Positions 7,770 through 17,314 are shown, counted from the stretch's first letter. The stretch: 45,614 bases of DNA from an uncultured Collinsella sp. (GCA_905197665.1 CAJJZP010000019.1:1-45614), one strand, 5' to 3'. Translations and numbers: made by a program. The notes: a model not told the origin generated them from the letters alone.

Positions 7770-9923
7770 TTACTGAACTTTGCTGGCGAACTCGAGGTAT
7801 TGCATGCGCTGCAGCTTGTCGATTGTCGAGGCGTAGGGGCTGTCTTTAGATTCCAAGTCGTAGCGCAGCCCGTCGGCACCAAGATAGCCGGCGACATTGA
7901 TGGTGGGCACATCTGACCTTGTTGCAAGCAGGGCCTTTTGGTAGTCGGTGAGCGGGGCGCCGATCTTATTAAGGGTAATGGCTGCAATCTCGTTTGCTCC
8001 GACGGTGTCGTAGACGTTGAGTTCGGTATTGCCGGCGATTTCATAGTTAGCCCAGACGAAATAGGTCGACTGATAGATACGGAAAGCGTGGCTTGCCGTA
8101 TCTTCCTGAGGGTACAGTTCGTCGTTGAGAGTCGTTGCGGCGCTCGGCTGATGGTCGCCAAAAAAGACAAGAACAACCGGTCTGCCGATATTGCGGAGCT
8201 CGTTGATAAAGTACTCGAGGTCCCGGTCGGATGCGTTGATGCAAGTGAGATAGGTGTTGAGCGCGCTATTGGCGCCCTCGCTGGCTCCCTCGACCCAATA
8301 GTTTGTCAGCTCTTCGGCGGGAACGGTGCCATAGTCGTAGCCGCCGTGATTTTGCATCGTGACGTCAAAGATGAACTGCGGGGCTTCGTCGGCTCTGAGC
8401 AGGTCGAGTATCTTGTCGTAGGTGGCGTAGTCGCATACGCCGGCATGGTAATAGGGTGCACCTTCAAAATCGTCGATTGAAAGAAAATCTCCAAAGCCCA
8501 GCTGCTGATAGATTTTATCTCGATGGTAGTTGACGGGGTTTTGCGGGTGCATAGCGGTAGTGGTATACCCAAGCTCTTTAAGGTCTTTTGCCAGGCTGTT
8601 TACGCCATTCATCTGATACAGCTGATAGGGGATCTTGCCTAATCCGACAAAGGCCGTTGTCGCTCCGGTCAAAAATTCGAATTCGGAGTTCGCCGTTCCG
8701 CCACCGGCGACCGAAGCGAGCATGGTGCCGCGAACAAGTGTGTCGGGAAGCGAGTTGTAGAATGCGGGGCCGGTGTACCCGGCCGCCTGGAGCTGCTCAA
8801 AGCACGAAAGGTCGCTAAAACTCTCATTCATGACGGCAACAATCGTCGGCTTGATTTCATTGAACTGGGCAACGGCCGCCGCGCGCTGTTCGCTCGAGCC
8901 ATATGTGCTGTCGTAGACGGCGGCGAGCTCCTGCTCGATGCTCTGTGCCTCATCGGGCGTATAGTCTTTGGGCTTCTCAATGGGCAACTCGTTGACCATT
9001 TCGGTGAACGAAGTGATAAAACCCTGAGACGCATACGTGGTGATGGGCTGCCAACGGTCAAATCCAAAATCCAGCGCCTGCTCCAAGTCGATGTTGGAAA
9101 AGCCTGAGAGCCCCACAACGGTCACTAGCAGAAAAGCACAGAGGTTAGCGGCGATAGCGGGGAAGACATGGGTGGGCGTACGGAGCTTTTGCGGTCGGAT
9201 GAGCGAAAGAAGCCCCAAGGAAATCTCCAGCAGGGCGAGAGAGGTTACGATTCCGGCGGTAAAGGTAAACTCGTATCCCTCGCTCACTTCCATTGCGGTG
9301 CCCAATGCCAAAATGTCGCTCGGCAGGATGGCCTCGCCTTTAAACGTCATAACAAAGTGTTCGGCAATGCCAAGGATGCAACAGACGACGGGCACGAGGG
9401 CCATGACGCCTCCATGACGCTGTCCCACCAAATAAAGGGAGAGCAGAACCGTCGCGAGCAGCCCGACGGAAAACCCGAATGAGTTGGCGGGAATGCGATA
9501 GAACGTTTCGTTGCAGGCAATTTCGAGTGAAACGAACGAGAGCGCTGAAACAGCGGCGATGACAAGGATGTCACGGCAAATACAGGCAACCGTTCCCGTC
9601 GCAAGGTCGGTGTGGTCGATAAGTCCCGAAACCAAGGGCTCGACAAGAAGCATGACGGCGGCAGCACCGAGCGCCGAATAAGAAAGGACCCATAGGGAGC
9701 TGCCCTCATTTACGAGCAATTGATTCGTAACCCATGCAGCTACCACGCCGAGCGGGATGAGGAGCGTCGCGCACCAAAAGACGCGGGCAATGGGTGGCTT
9801 TTCGTTGCGTTTGATTGAAAAATACACGCGCACGACGACGGCGGCCACGATAAGGACGGCGATGAATATGGGCAGATTGGCCATGTCGCTCGAAGTGATT
9901 TCAAGGGGGATATCTTCGGTCAT
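7770..9923 (-). CDS. LTA synthase-family membrane sulfatase/phosphoglycerol transferase
   Basis: A 717-aa membrane protein. Several membrane segments occupy about the first 300 residues, followed by an extracellular alkaline-phosphatase-superfamily domain. Active-site features of LtaS-like enzymes are visible: NESFSDLS (metal-binding Glu), GGGTANSEFEFLTG (nucleophile Thr region), QNHGGYD and FFGDHQPS (metal-binding Asp/His). These enzymes transfer glycerol phosphate from phosphatidylglycerol to wall or lipid polymers. The start ATG 9923 has AGAGGAA upstream; a longer reading from 9998 lacks one. It is divergent from uvrA and shares a 193-bp intergenic region with it. Whether the product is true lipoteichoic acid is not shown by sequence. 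Confidence 0.85.
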   Translation of the reverse strand: MTEDIPLEITSSDMANLPIFIAVLIVAAVVVRVYFSIKRNEKPPIARVFWCATLLIPLGVVAAWVTNQLLVNEGSSLWVLSYSALGAAAVMLLVEPLVSGLIDHTDLATGTVACICRDILVIAAVSALSFVSLEIACNETFYRIPANSFGFSVGLLATVLLSLYLVGQRHGGVMALVPVVCCILGIAEHFVMTFKGEAILPSDILALGTAMEVSEGYEFTFTAGIVTSLALLEISLGLLSLIRPQKLRTPTHVFPAIAANLCAFLLVTVVGLSGFSNIDLEQALDFGFDRWQPITTYASQGFITSFTEMVNELPIEKPKDYTPDEAQSIEQELAAVYDSTYGSSEQRAAAVAQFNEIKPTIVAVMNESFSDLSCFEQLQAAGYTGPAFYNSLPDTLVRGTMLASVAGGGTANSEFEFLTGATTAFVGLGKIPYQLYQMNGVNSLAKDLKELGYTTTAMHPQNPVNYHRDKIYQQLGFGDFLSIDDFEGAPYYHAGVCDYATYDKILDLLRADEAPQFIFDVTMQNHGGYDYGTVPAEELTNYWVEGASEGANSALNTYLTCINASDRDLEYFINELRNIGRPVVLVFFGDHQPSAATTLNDELYPQEDTASHAFRIYQSTYFVWANYEIAGNTELNVYDTVGANEIAAITLNKIGAPLTDYQKALLATRSDVPTINVAGYLGADGLRYDLESKDSPYASTIDKLQRMQYLEFASKVQ

Positions 9924-10041
9924 GGACGTTCCTCTGGTACAGCAAATTAAGTTCAGTATTAGATTACTGTAACCTTTCCACGGCATTTCGAGAAACAAAG
10001 CGCCCGATACGCAAAGCTAAAGGTCTGCGAATCTTGTATTA

Positions 10042-10055
10042 CGAACATCTGTGCG
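10042..10055 (+). promoter_or_regulatory. LexA/SOS-like operator upstream of uvrA
   Basis: CGAACATCTGTGCG matches the Gram-positive LexA box CGAAC-N4-GTTCG at all but one informative base. It lies 62 nt before the uvrA start and overlaps the expected -35 region of the TAAACT element at 10068-10073. The position and known SOS control of uvrA in many bacteria make it a credible operator. Confidence 0.65.
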
Positions 10056-10067
10056 CGTCGAGTGCGC

Positions 10068-10073
10068 TAAACT
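10068..10073 (+). promoter_or_regulatory. Candidate -10 element for uvrA
   Basis: TAAACT is a four-of-six -10 match placed so that the -35 region falls on the LexA-like box. No canonical -35 is visible, as is common for actinobacterial promoters. Confidence 0.4.
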
Positions 10074-10116
10074 CATCGGCAGTATGATTCGATGCAATAG
10101 GAGGCAAGGAGCTTCC

Positions 10117-12996
10117 ATGTCTGATTCTTCTATCGTTATTCGCGGCGCTCGTGAGCACAACCTCCGTGATATCGATGTTTCCATTCCGCGTGACCAACTC
10201 GTGGTCATTACCGGTCTTTCTGGCTCGGGCAAGAGTTCGCTGGCATTTGACACTATCTATGCCGAGGGCCAGCGTCGATACGTCGAGAGCCTTTCGAGTT
10301 ATGCGCGCCAGTTCTTGGGCCAGATGGACAAACCCGACTTGGATTCAATCGACGGCCTTTCGCCGGCTGTCTCAATTGATCAAAAAACGACATCCAAGAA
10401 CCCGCGCTCGACGGTGGGCACCGTAACCGAGATTTATGACTACCTGCGACTGCTGTTCGCCCGTGTGGGCACCCCGCACTGTCCCGAATGCGGCCGCGTC
10501 ATTGAGCGCCAGACGACCGACCAGGTTGCCGACAAGGTCTTGGCGGCGGGGGAGGGCCGCCGCGCGTTTGTGCTGGCACCGGTGGTACGCGGGCGAAAAG
10601 GCGAGTACACCAAACTGTTTGAGGACCTTCGCGCCGAGGGCTTTAGCCGCGTGCGTGTCGACGGTGAAGTGCGCTCGCTTGATGACCCTATCGATTTGGA
10701 TAAGAAATTCAAGCACGATATCGAGGTCGTGGTCGACCGCATCGTGATTCGCGAGAACTCGCTGGGCCGTATTGCCGAGTCCGTTGAACAAGCGACTGCG
10801 CTGGCTCATGGCAATGTAAACGTGTACATGCTGCCCGATCGTGATGCTCCCGAGGGGACCGAGGGCGAGCTGCTGGAGTATTCGTTGGCCCTGGCGTGCC
10901 CGGAGCATGGACACTCCATTGACGATCTTCAGCCGCGTGATTTCTCGTTCAACGCGCCCTATGGCGCGTGCCCCGAGTGCGATGGCCTGGGCTTTAAGAA
11001 GACGGTCGATGCCGAGGCCCTAATCGAAGACCCCTCGAAGTCGATCGCCGACGGGGTCTTTGGCAGCCTGTTTGGCAACTCTAACTACTATCCGCAGATT
11101 TTCGCTGCGGTCTGCAAACACTTTAAGGTGGGCGTCGATACGCCGTGGGAGGATCTGCCTCCGCGGGTGCGTCGCGCGTTTTTAGACGGCATGGGCGACC
11201 AGAAGATTTCGGTCGACTATCAAAAGCTCGATGGGCGCCGCAGCCAGTGGGACACCAAGTTCTCGGGCGTGCGCAATATCCTGTACGAGCGCTATACCGA
11301 GACGACGAATGAGAACACCAAGGCGCGCTTGGAGAAGTACATCCGCGAGGAGCCGTGCTCGAGTTGCCATGGTGCTCGTCTGCGCCCCGAGATGCTCGCC
11401 GTTACCGTAGGCGGTAAGTCCATTTACGAGGTCTGCTGTCTATCGTGCCGCGAGTCGCTCGAGTTTTTTGAGGACTTGGAGCTTACCGAGCGCCAACAAT
11501 TTATCGGCGGGCGCATCGTTAAGGAAATCCTGGAGCGCCTGCGCTTTCTGGTCGATGTCGGACTCGACTATCTGACCCTCGACCGTGCCTCGGCGACGCT
11601 TTCCGGAGGCGAGGCCCAGCGCATTCGCCTGGCAACGCAGATCGGCGCCGGCCTCATGGGTGTCCTGTACATTTTGGACGAGCCATCGATCGGCCTCCAT
11701 CAGCGCGATAACGAGCGCCTGATCAAGACGCTTGAGCGCCTGCGCGATATCGGCAATACCGTCATCGTCGTCGAGCATGATGAGGATACGATTCGTGCTG
11801 CCGACTATGTGATCGACATGGGCCCCGGCGCGGGCGTGAACGGCGGACACGTGGTCGCCGCGGGAACGCCTGCCGATATCATGGCGTGCCCCGATTCGAT
11901 GACGGGTGCTTACCTGACCGGCAAGCGAATGATTCGGGTTCCCGATGAACGCCGCAAGCCCGGTCGTGGCTGCCTTAAGATCACGGGCGCCCGCGCCAAC
12001 AACCTCAAAAACGTTACCGCCAAGATCGAGTTTGGTACGCTTACGGTTGTTACCGGCGTGTCGGGATCGGGCAAGAGCTCCCTGGTTACCGACACCATTG
12101 CGCCTGCCCTTACGAATGCCATTCACCGTTCGACGCGCCCTGTGGGTCCGTATAAGAAAATCGAGGGCATCGAGTGTATCGATAAGGTTATCGATATCGA
12201 CCAGTCGCCGATTGGCCGCACGCCGCGTTCCAACCCTGCTACGTACATTGGCCTGTGGGATGATCTTCGCGCGCTGTTTGCGAGTACGCCGGAGTCGAAG
12301 GCGCGCGGCTACTCGCCGGGACGTTTCTCCTTTAACGTGAGCGGCGGTCGCTGCGAAGCATGCAAGGGCGACGGACAAATTAAGATCGAGATGCACTTCC
12401 TTCCCGATATCTATGTCCCCTGTGAGGTCTGCGGCGGCAAACGCTATAACCGCGAGACGCTTGAGGTCACCTACCGTGGTAAGACCATCTCTGACGTGCT
12501 CGACATGAGCGTCACCGAGGCGCTGGCCTTCTTTGGGAATATCCCGCAGATTAAGCGCAAGCTCCAGACGCTGTACGATGTAGGCTTGGGCTACGTGAGC
12601 CTGGGCCAGCCCGCCACGACGCTCTCGGGCGGCGAGGCGCAGCGTGTGAAGCTCGCCAAGGAGCTTCATCGACGCCAGACGGGCAAGACGTTCTATATTT
12701 TGGACGAGCCGACGACCGGCCTTCATTTTGAGGACGTCCGCCAGCTGCTCGATGTGCTGCAGCGCTTGGTCGATGCGGGCAACACGGTGCTGGTGATTGA
12801 ACACAACCTTGATGTCATCAAGGTTGCCGACCGCCTGATCGATATGGGCCCCGAGGGCGGTAACGGCGGCGGAACCGTCGTGGTTTCGGGCACACCGGAG
12901 CAGGTTGCGGACTGTCCGCAGAGTTATACGGGCAAGTTTTTGGCGCCGTTGCTCAGGCGTGACCGGGAGCGTCAGGCTCAACTTGATGCTCAATAA
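10117..12996 (+). CDS. uvrA: Excinuclease ABC subunit A
   Basis: UvrA is the dimeric ABC-type ATPase that finds DNA lesions and loads UvrB. The 959-aa protein has two ABC modules with Walker A GLSGSGKSS and GVSGSGKSS, signatures LSGGEAQRIRLA and LSGGEAQRVKLA, and zinc modules: CPECG near the N-terminus, a CPEH / CPEC pair flanking FSFNAPYGA (second ligand His instead of Cys, a variant also common in actinobacterial UvrA), and CEAC / CEVC near the C-terminus. ATG 10117 is chosen for AAGGAG just upstream and family alignment (IVIRGAREHNL); the longer frame from 10051 would run through the LexA-like box. Confidence 0.97.
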   Translation: MSDSSIVIRGAREHNLRDIDVSIPRDQLVVITGLSGSGKSSLAFDTIYAEGQRRYVESLSSYARQFLGQMDKPDLDSIDGLSPAVSIDQKTTSKNPRSTVGTVTEIYDYLRLLFARVGTPHCPECGRVIERQTTDQVADKVLAAGEGRRAFVLAPVVRGRKGEYTKLFEDLRAEGFSRVRVDGEVRSLDDPIDLDKKFKHDIEVVVDRIVIRENSLGRIAESVEQATALAHGNVNVYMLPDRDAPEGTEGELLEYSLALACPEHGHSIDDLQPRDFSFNAPYGACPECDGLGFKKTVDAEALIEDPSKSIADGVFGSLFGNSNYYPQIFAAVCKHFKVGVDTPWEDLPPRVRRAFLDGMGDQKISVDYQKLDGRRSQWDTKFSGVRNILYERYTETTNENTKARLEKYIREEPCSSCHGARLRPEMLAVTVGGKSIYEVCCLSCRESLEFFEDLELTERQQFIGGRIVKEILERLRFLVDVGLDYLTLDRASATLSGGEAQRIRLATQIGAGLMGVLYILDEPSIGLHQRDNERLIKTLERLRDIGNTVIVVEHDEDTIRAADYVIDMGPGAGVNGGHVVAAGTPADIMACPDSMTGAYLTGKRMIRVPDERRKPGRGCLKITGARANNLKNVTAKIEFGTLTVVTGVSGSGKSSLVTDTIAPALTNAIHRSTRPVGPYKKIEGIECIDKVIDIDQSPIGRTPRSNPATYIGLWDDLRALFASTPESKARGYSPGRFSFNVSGGRCEACKGDGQIKIEMHFLPDIYVPCEVCGGKRYNRETLEVTYRGKTISDVLDMSVTEALAFFGNIPQIKRKLQTLYDVGLGYVSLGQPATTLSGGEAQRVKLAKELHRRQTGKTFYILDEPTTGLHFEDVRQLLDVLQRLVDAGNTVLVIEHNLDVIKVADRLIDMGPEGGNGGGTVVVSGTPEQVADCPQSYTGKFLAPLLRRDRERQAQLDAQ

Positions 12997-13016
12997 ATAG
13001 GCGATTCAGTTTATGG

Positions 13017-13047
13017 GCGCCATCGACTCCTTGTGATTCGATGGCGC
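13017..13047 (+). terminator. Inverted repeat after uvrA (possible terminator)
   Basis: A perfect 10-bp stem (GCGCCATCGA 13017-13026, TCGATGGCGC 13038-13047) has an 11-nt loop and begins about 20 nt after the uvrA stop. Only TTG follows the stem rather than a U-run, so it may be a 3'-stabilising hairpin or a weak terminator. Confidence 0.5.
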
Positions 13048-13060
13048 TTGCTGTGTCGAA

Positions 13061-13091
13061 GTGACGTATGCAGCCGAATTGGACATATACT
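13061..13091 (+). promoter_or_regulatory. Candidate promoter for the YbaK-like gene
   Basis: GTGACG (13061-13066) and TATACT (13086-13091) match four and five consensus bases, with a rather long 19-nt spacer. It sits 38 nt before the start codon, directly after the uvrA hairpin. Confidence 0.4.
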
Positions 13092-13128
13092 TAATCCTTG
13101 CGTCCGAATGCGAGGGAAAGGATATGTC

Positions 13129-13629
13129 ATGGCAAAGGCTGTAAAGACGCCAAAAACCAATGCGATGCGCGAGCTGGAAAGCGCCGACATTTCCTATGTT
13201 CTACATACGTACGAAGACGATGGTGATGAGTCGGCGGGCCTGGGGGTCGCGATTTCGGAGCAGCTTGGCGAGGAGCCCGGTCAAGGATTTAAGACCTTGG
13301 TCTGCGTGACGCCGTCCAACGACCACGTCGTGTGCTGCATCCCTGTTGCCGACGAGCTCGATCTAAAGTCCGCTGCGCGTGCCGCGGGGGAGAAGTCCTT
13401 GGCCATGATGCATGTGAAGGATTTGCTTGCGGCGACTGGCTACGTTCGCGGCGGCTGCAGTCCGGTCGGTATGAAAAAACGCTACCGGACGCTCATTGAT
13501 GAGACATGTGTCCTGTGGGATACCATTTTTATTTCGGGAGGCAAGCGTGGTTATCAGCTCGAGCTTGCGCCTGATGATTTAATTGCATTTTGCGGGGCGA
13601 CAGTTGCCGCGATTACGAGAGAGGACTGA
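13129..13629 (+). CDS. ybaK: YbaK/EbsC-type aminoacyl-tRNA deacylase
   Basis: A 166-aa single-domain protein of the YbaK/ProX editing family, which hydrolyses mischarged tRNA in trans; the best-known member clears Cys-tRNA(Pro). The family signature GYVRGGCSPVGMKK is complete (about residues 104-117), and FKTLVC corresponds to the region of the conserved lysine. ATG 13129 has AAAGG upstream; an in-frame start at 13033 would fall in the uvrA hairpin. It is followed 3 nt later by murJ, so the two are probably co-transcribed. Specificity for Cys-tRNA(Pro) is inferred from the motif. Confidence 0.9.
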   Translation: MAKAVKTPKTNAMRELESADISYVLHTYEDDGDESAGLGVAISEQLGEEPGQGFKTLVCVTPSNDHVVCCIPVADELDLKSAARAAGEKSLAMMHVKDLLAATGYVRGGCSPVGMKKRYRTLIDETCVLWDTIFISGGKRGYQLELAPDDLIAFCGATVAAITRED

Positions 13630-13632
13630 GCG

Positions 13633-15315
13633 ATGCCGCAGGAAGAATTGAAGCGCGGAGCTCATTTTGCAGAAGAATCTGCGCCTCAGACACCCTCATC
13701 CGAAGCTTCTTCGTCGCGAGATGACACTGACGACATGGGCTCGTCGGACTACTCCACGGTTGGTCGTTCCGCCGGGCTTATGACCATCCTGACCATCGTG
13801 TCTCGCGTCACCGGTTTTATCCGCACGTGGGCAATGGCGGCCGCTATCGGCATGTCGCTGCTCTCGTCTTCCTATCAGGTCGCCAACAACCTGCCCAATA
13901 TGCTCTACGAACTCGTGATGGGCGGCATGCTCGTGACGGCGTTTTTGCCCGTGTACATGGGCGTGAGGCGCGAGCGGGGTCGCGAGGCCTCGAACGAGTA
14001 CGTGGGCAACCTGCTCGGCATTCTGCTTTTGGTGCTGGGTGGCATTTCGTTGCTGGGGACCGTGTTCGCCCCGGGCTTTATCTGGACGCAATCGTTTCTT
14101 TCGGGTGACGGCGGCAGCATGGATACCGCTGCGTTCATGTTCCGTTTCTTTGCCATCCAGATTCTGTTTTATGGTTTGGGCTCGGTGTTTTCGGGCGTCC
14201 TCAACGCACACCGCGACTACTTCTGGTCGACGTTTGCCCCGGTCCTCAACAATGTGATCGTCATTGCGAGCTTTATGGGCTTTGCGCCCGTGTCCGCACA
14301 GTTTGGCGAACGTGCCGGCATCATCTTGATTGCGGCCGGTACGACCCTCGGTGTCTTTGTTCAGATGGCATGTCAGATCCCCGCGCTTGGCAAGCACGGC
14401 GTGCATCCCCATATCCATATCGACTTTAAGGACCCCGCACTGCGCCAGACGATTGCGCTCGGTATCCCGACGCTGCTCGCCACGGTGTGCATGTTTGTCT
14501 CGACTTCTATCACCAACGCTGCTGCGCTGGTGGTCCAGCCCGAGACCGGTCCTTCCGTCATCGCCTATGCGCGCCTGTGGTACACGCTGCCCTACGCGCT
14601 GATTGCCGCCTCGCTTTCGACGGCGCTCTATACCGAGCTCTCTCACGACGCACAGGAGAAGGATTACGACAGCGTCCGCACGGGCATTTCGCGTGGCGTC
14701 GCCCAGATGCTGTTCTTCCTGATTCCATTCGCGCTGTACCTGATTGTCTTCGCGCGTCCGCTCAACATGATTTACTGCGCTGGCAAGTTCGATGAGTCCG
14801 GTGTGGCGCTGGTGTCGGAGTTCCTTATCTACCTGGCACTTTCCCTGCCGCTCTACGGCGTGGTCGTGCTGATGCAGAAGAGCTTCTCTGCCCTGCTCGA
14901 CATGAAGCCCTATAGCCGCTATTGTCTGTATTCCGCCATCGGCCAGGCCGGCTCGGTTTTGCTGTTTGGCGTTGTGCTGGGCTTCGGTATGCCGGCAATC
15001 GCGCTTTCGTATGTCGTCGACTACGTGATCTTGGTCGGTTGCTCGCTGTGGTGGCTGCGTCGTCGCCTGCGTGGTCTTCAGGTTAAATCTATCCTGCATG
15101 GCGGGTTCTTTGGCCTTTTGCTCGGTGGCCTGGGTGCTGCCGCAGGCGCCGGCGTCATGTGGGCGCTTGAGCACTTTGTCGGGGCACTTGGCGGCTCGAT
15201 TCTGATTACTCTTGGCTACGTTTGCGTTGCGGGTGTCGTCTCGCTTGCTGTTACCTTTGGCCTTGCCGTCGTCCTTAAGATGCCCGAGGTCTCGGCGCTG
15301 ATTCGTCGCAAGTAG
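13633..15315 (+). CDS. murJ: Lipid II flippase MurJ (MviN family)
   Basis: A 560-aa MOP-superfamily membrane protein that moves lipid II to the outer face of the membrane for peptidoglycan synthesis. About 14 hydrophobic segments follow a roughly 45-residue polar, Ser/Asp-rich cytoplasmic N-terminus. Family features include SRVTGFIRT, NNLPNMLYELVMGGML, FYGLGSVFSGVLNAHRDYFWSTFAPVLNN and LSLPLYGVVVLMQKSF. It starts 3 nt after the YbaK gene, and its TAG abuts the uvrC start, giving a ybaK-murJ-uvrC run. No serine/threonine kinase or FHA domain is fused, unlike mycobacterial MviN. Confidence 0.93.
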   Translation: MPQEELKRGAHFAEESAPQTPSSEASSSRDDTDDMGSSDYSTVGRSAGLMTILTIVSRVTGFIRTWAMAAAIGMSLLSSSYQVANNLPNMLYELVMGGMLVTAFLPVYMGVRRERGREASNEYVGNLLGILLLVLGGISLLGTVFAPGFIWTQSFLSGDGGSMDTAAFMFRFFAIQILFYGLGSVFSGVLNAHRDYFWSTFAPVLNNVIVIASFMGFAPVSAQFGERAGIILIAAGTTLGVFVQMACQIPALGKHGVHPHIHIDFKDPALRQTIALGIPTLLATVCMFVSTSITNAAALVVQPETGPSVIAYARLWYTLPYALIAASLSTALYTELSHDAQEKDYDSVRTGISRGVAQMLFFLIPFALYLIVFARPLNMIYCAGKFDESGVALVSEFLIYLALSLPLYGVVVLMQKSFSALLDMKPYSRYCLYSAIGQAGSVLLFGVVLGFGMPAIALSYVVDYVILVGCSLWWLRRRLRGLQVKSILHGGFFGLLLGGLGAAAGAGVMWALEHFVGALGGSILITLGYVCVAGVVSLAVTFGLAVVLKMPEVSALIRRK

Positions 15316-17262
15316 GTGCGCGTGACCGGTCACGACAACATTCCAACGCTTGCCGAGCAGGTTTCGCGCGTTCCCACGCAGCCCGGCTGCTACCTTTGGA
15401 AAGACGCCAAGGGCGATGTCATCTACGTGGGCAAGGCGAAAAACCTGCGCGCCCGTATGCGTCAGTACGTGACGCTGCAGGACGAGCGCCAGAAGATCCC
15501 GCTGATGATGCAGCTGGTGGCGAGTTTTGACTATATCGTGGTGGAGACCGAGCACGAGGCGTTGGTGCTCGAGCGCAATTTGATTGGTCAGTACCATCCG
15601 TACTTTAACGTCGACCTCAAGGATGACAAGAGCTACCCCTTTATCGCCATTACAAAGGGCGACCTGTATCCCGCTATCAAATACACGCGTGAGCGTCATA
15701 AGCCGGGAACGCGCTATTTTGGACCTTATACCGATAGCCGCGCGGCACGTGAGACGATAGATACGCTGCGCAAGGTTATCCCCATCTGCTCCGCATCCTG
15801 TGCGGAGTGGCGTCGTTGTCGCCGTATCGTCGAGTCCCACAAGGGCGAGGAAGACATCGTCAATATGATTTGCGCGCAAAACGGGCGCCCCTGCTTTGAC
15901 TACCATGTCGGGCGCGGCCCAGGTGCGTGTGTCGGCGCGATTTCCCCGGCAGACTATGCCAAGAACGTCAAGCGTGTCGAGCGCTTTTTGTCGGGCCATC
16001 GCAAGGATGTCGTCGATGAGCTGACCTCCGAGATGACGGATGCCGCTGAGGCGCTCGACTTTGAGCGCGCGGCACGCGTCAAACGTCGTTTGGAGGTCAT
16101 CAGGGGTCTGGACGATCGTCAGCAAGTCGTTTTTCCCTCCAGTGTCGATATCGATGTCATCGGTTTCTATCGCGAGGAGACCATCTCCGCCGCTTGCGTC
16201 TTCGTCGTTCGCGAGGGCCGAACAGTTCGCACCTGCGAGTTCATTCTCGACAAGGGTCTTGATGTTGACGAGGAAGAGCTCCAGTCGGGCTTTCTTAAGC
16301 GCTATTACGACGAGACGGCTGATATTCCAGCTGAGGTCAACCTTTCCGTCGAGCTTGAGGATGCGGAGGCGCTGGGGGAGTGGCTTGCGGGCAAGCGTGA
16401 GCGTTCCTGCCATCTCCATAGGCCGCAGCGTGGCGAAAAGCACCGTCTGCTCGATATGGCATCCAAAAATGCGCGCCATGCCCTCATGCGCTACATGATG
16501 CGAACGGGGTACGCTGACGACCGCACCAATCAAGCGCTCCTGGAGCTCGAAAGCGCGTTGGCGCTGCCATCGCCGCCGTTGCGTATCGAGTGCTTCGATA
16601 TCTCGACGCTGCATGGCACCTTTACGGTCGCCTCGATGGTGGTGTTTACCAACGGGCGCGCCGACAAGAGTCAGTATCGTCGTTTTAAAATTCAGGCCGA
16701 ATTGGACGAGGCAAACGACTTCGTGTCGATGTCCGAGGTTTTGGGACGACGTTATGCTCCCGAGCGCATGGCCGACGAGCGCTTTGGCTCGCGCCCCGAT
16801 TTGCTCGTTGTCGATGGCGGTAAGCCGCAATTGACCGCTGCGATCAAGCAACTTGAGGCTCTTGGGCTCGATATACCAGTTTGTGGCTTGGCAAAGGCCG
16901 ATGAGGAGGTTTTCGTGCCTTGGGACGAGACTCCAGTCGTGCTGCCGACCGGGTCCGCGTCGCTCTATCTAATTAAACAGGTGCGCGATGAATCGCACCG
17001 TTTTGCCATCACGTTCCATCGCGAATTGCGCGATAAAGCCATGACGGTTTCGGTACTCGATGACGTTCCAGGCGTGGGACCCACCAGAAAACGTGCCCTT
17101 ATGCGCCATTTTGGCTCGATGAAGCGTTTGCGCGCGGCGAGCGAGCAAGAGATCGCGGAAGTTCGAGGCATTCCTGCCGATGTCGCCAAAGCGGTTCACG
17201 AGGCGCTCGTTGCATGGAATGCCGAGCGCGCCGAGGCGGCGGCAAAGCAATCCGAAAACTAA
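15316..17262 (+). CDS. uvrC: Excinuclease ABC subunit C
   Basis: UvrC makes both incisions around the lesion. The 648-aa protein has an N-terminal GIY-YIG nuclease domain (GCYLWKDAKGDVIYVGKAK, about 21-39), a UVR domain (LDFERAARVKRRLEVIRG, about 242-259), an RNase-H-like nuclease domain (IECFDISTLHGT to LLVVDGGKPQL) and a C-terminal helix-hairpin-helix pair (VPGVGPTRKRALMRHFGS). The Cys-rich stretch differs from the usual one: RPC and ACVG are kept but the intervening GRC is GRG, and a Cys-bearing insertion precedes it. The start could be GTG 15316, right after the murJ stop, or GTG 15322, which has slightly better ribosome-binding-site spacing. Confidence 0.95.
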   Translation: MRVTGHDNIPTLAEQVSRVPTQPGCYLWKDAKGDVIYVGKAKNLRARMRQYVTLQDERQKIPLMMQLVASFDYIVVETEHEALVLERNLIGQYHPYFNVDLKDDKSYPFIAITKGDLYPAIKYTRERHKPGTRYFGPYTDSRAARETIDTLRKVIPICSASCAEWRRCRRIVESHKGEEDIVNMICAQNGRPCFDYHVGRGPGACVGAISPADYAKNVKRVERFLSGHRKDVVDELTSEMTDAAEALDFERAARVKRRLEVIRGLDDRQQVVFPSSVDIDVIGFYREETISAACVFVVREGRTVRTCEFILDKGLDVDEEELQSGFLKRYYDETADIPAEVNLSVELEDAEALGEWLAGKRERSCHLHRPQRGEKHRLLDMASKNARHALMRYMMRTGYADDRTNQALLELESALALPSPPLRIECFDISTLHGTFTVASMVVFTNGRADKSQYRRFKIQAELDEANDFVSMSEVLGRRYAPERMADERFGSRPDLLVVDGGKPQLTAAIKQLEALGLDIPVCGLAKADEEVFVPWDETPVVLPTGSASLYLIKQVRDESHRFAITFHRELRDKAMTVSVLDDVPGVGPTRKRALMRHFGSMKRLRAASEQEIAEVRGIPADVAKAVHEALVAWNAERAEAAAKQSEN

Positions 17263-17283
17263 ACACGCCTCTAAACAACTGAT

Positions 17284-17314
17284 ATACATGATTGCGTGAT
17301 TTTCAATCATGTAT
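17284..17314 (+). terminator. AT-rich 11-bp hairpin after uvrC
   Basis: ATACATGATTG (17284-17294) and CAATCATGTAT (17304-17314) form a perfect stem with a 9-nt loop, 22 nt after the uvrC stop. The low GC content and short T run make it a weak terminator; an operator role is also possible. Confidence 0.45.

Noticed and set aside
11440..12993. Minus-strand open frame of about 517 codons opposite uvrA
   Set aside because: No motifs; its Arg/Ala/Gly-rich composition is typical of an antisense frame to a GC-rich gene.
13696..16851. Minus-strand open frame of about 1050 codons opposite murJ and uvrC
   Set aside because: It covers genes with complete family motifs, lacks any recognisable domain and has no ribosome binding site at its start. 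It is a GC-rich shadow frame.
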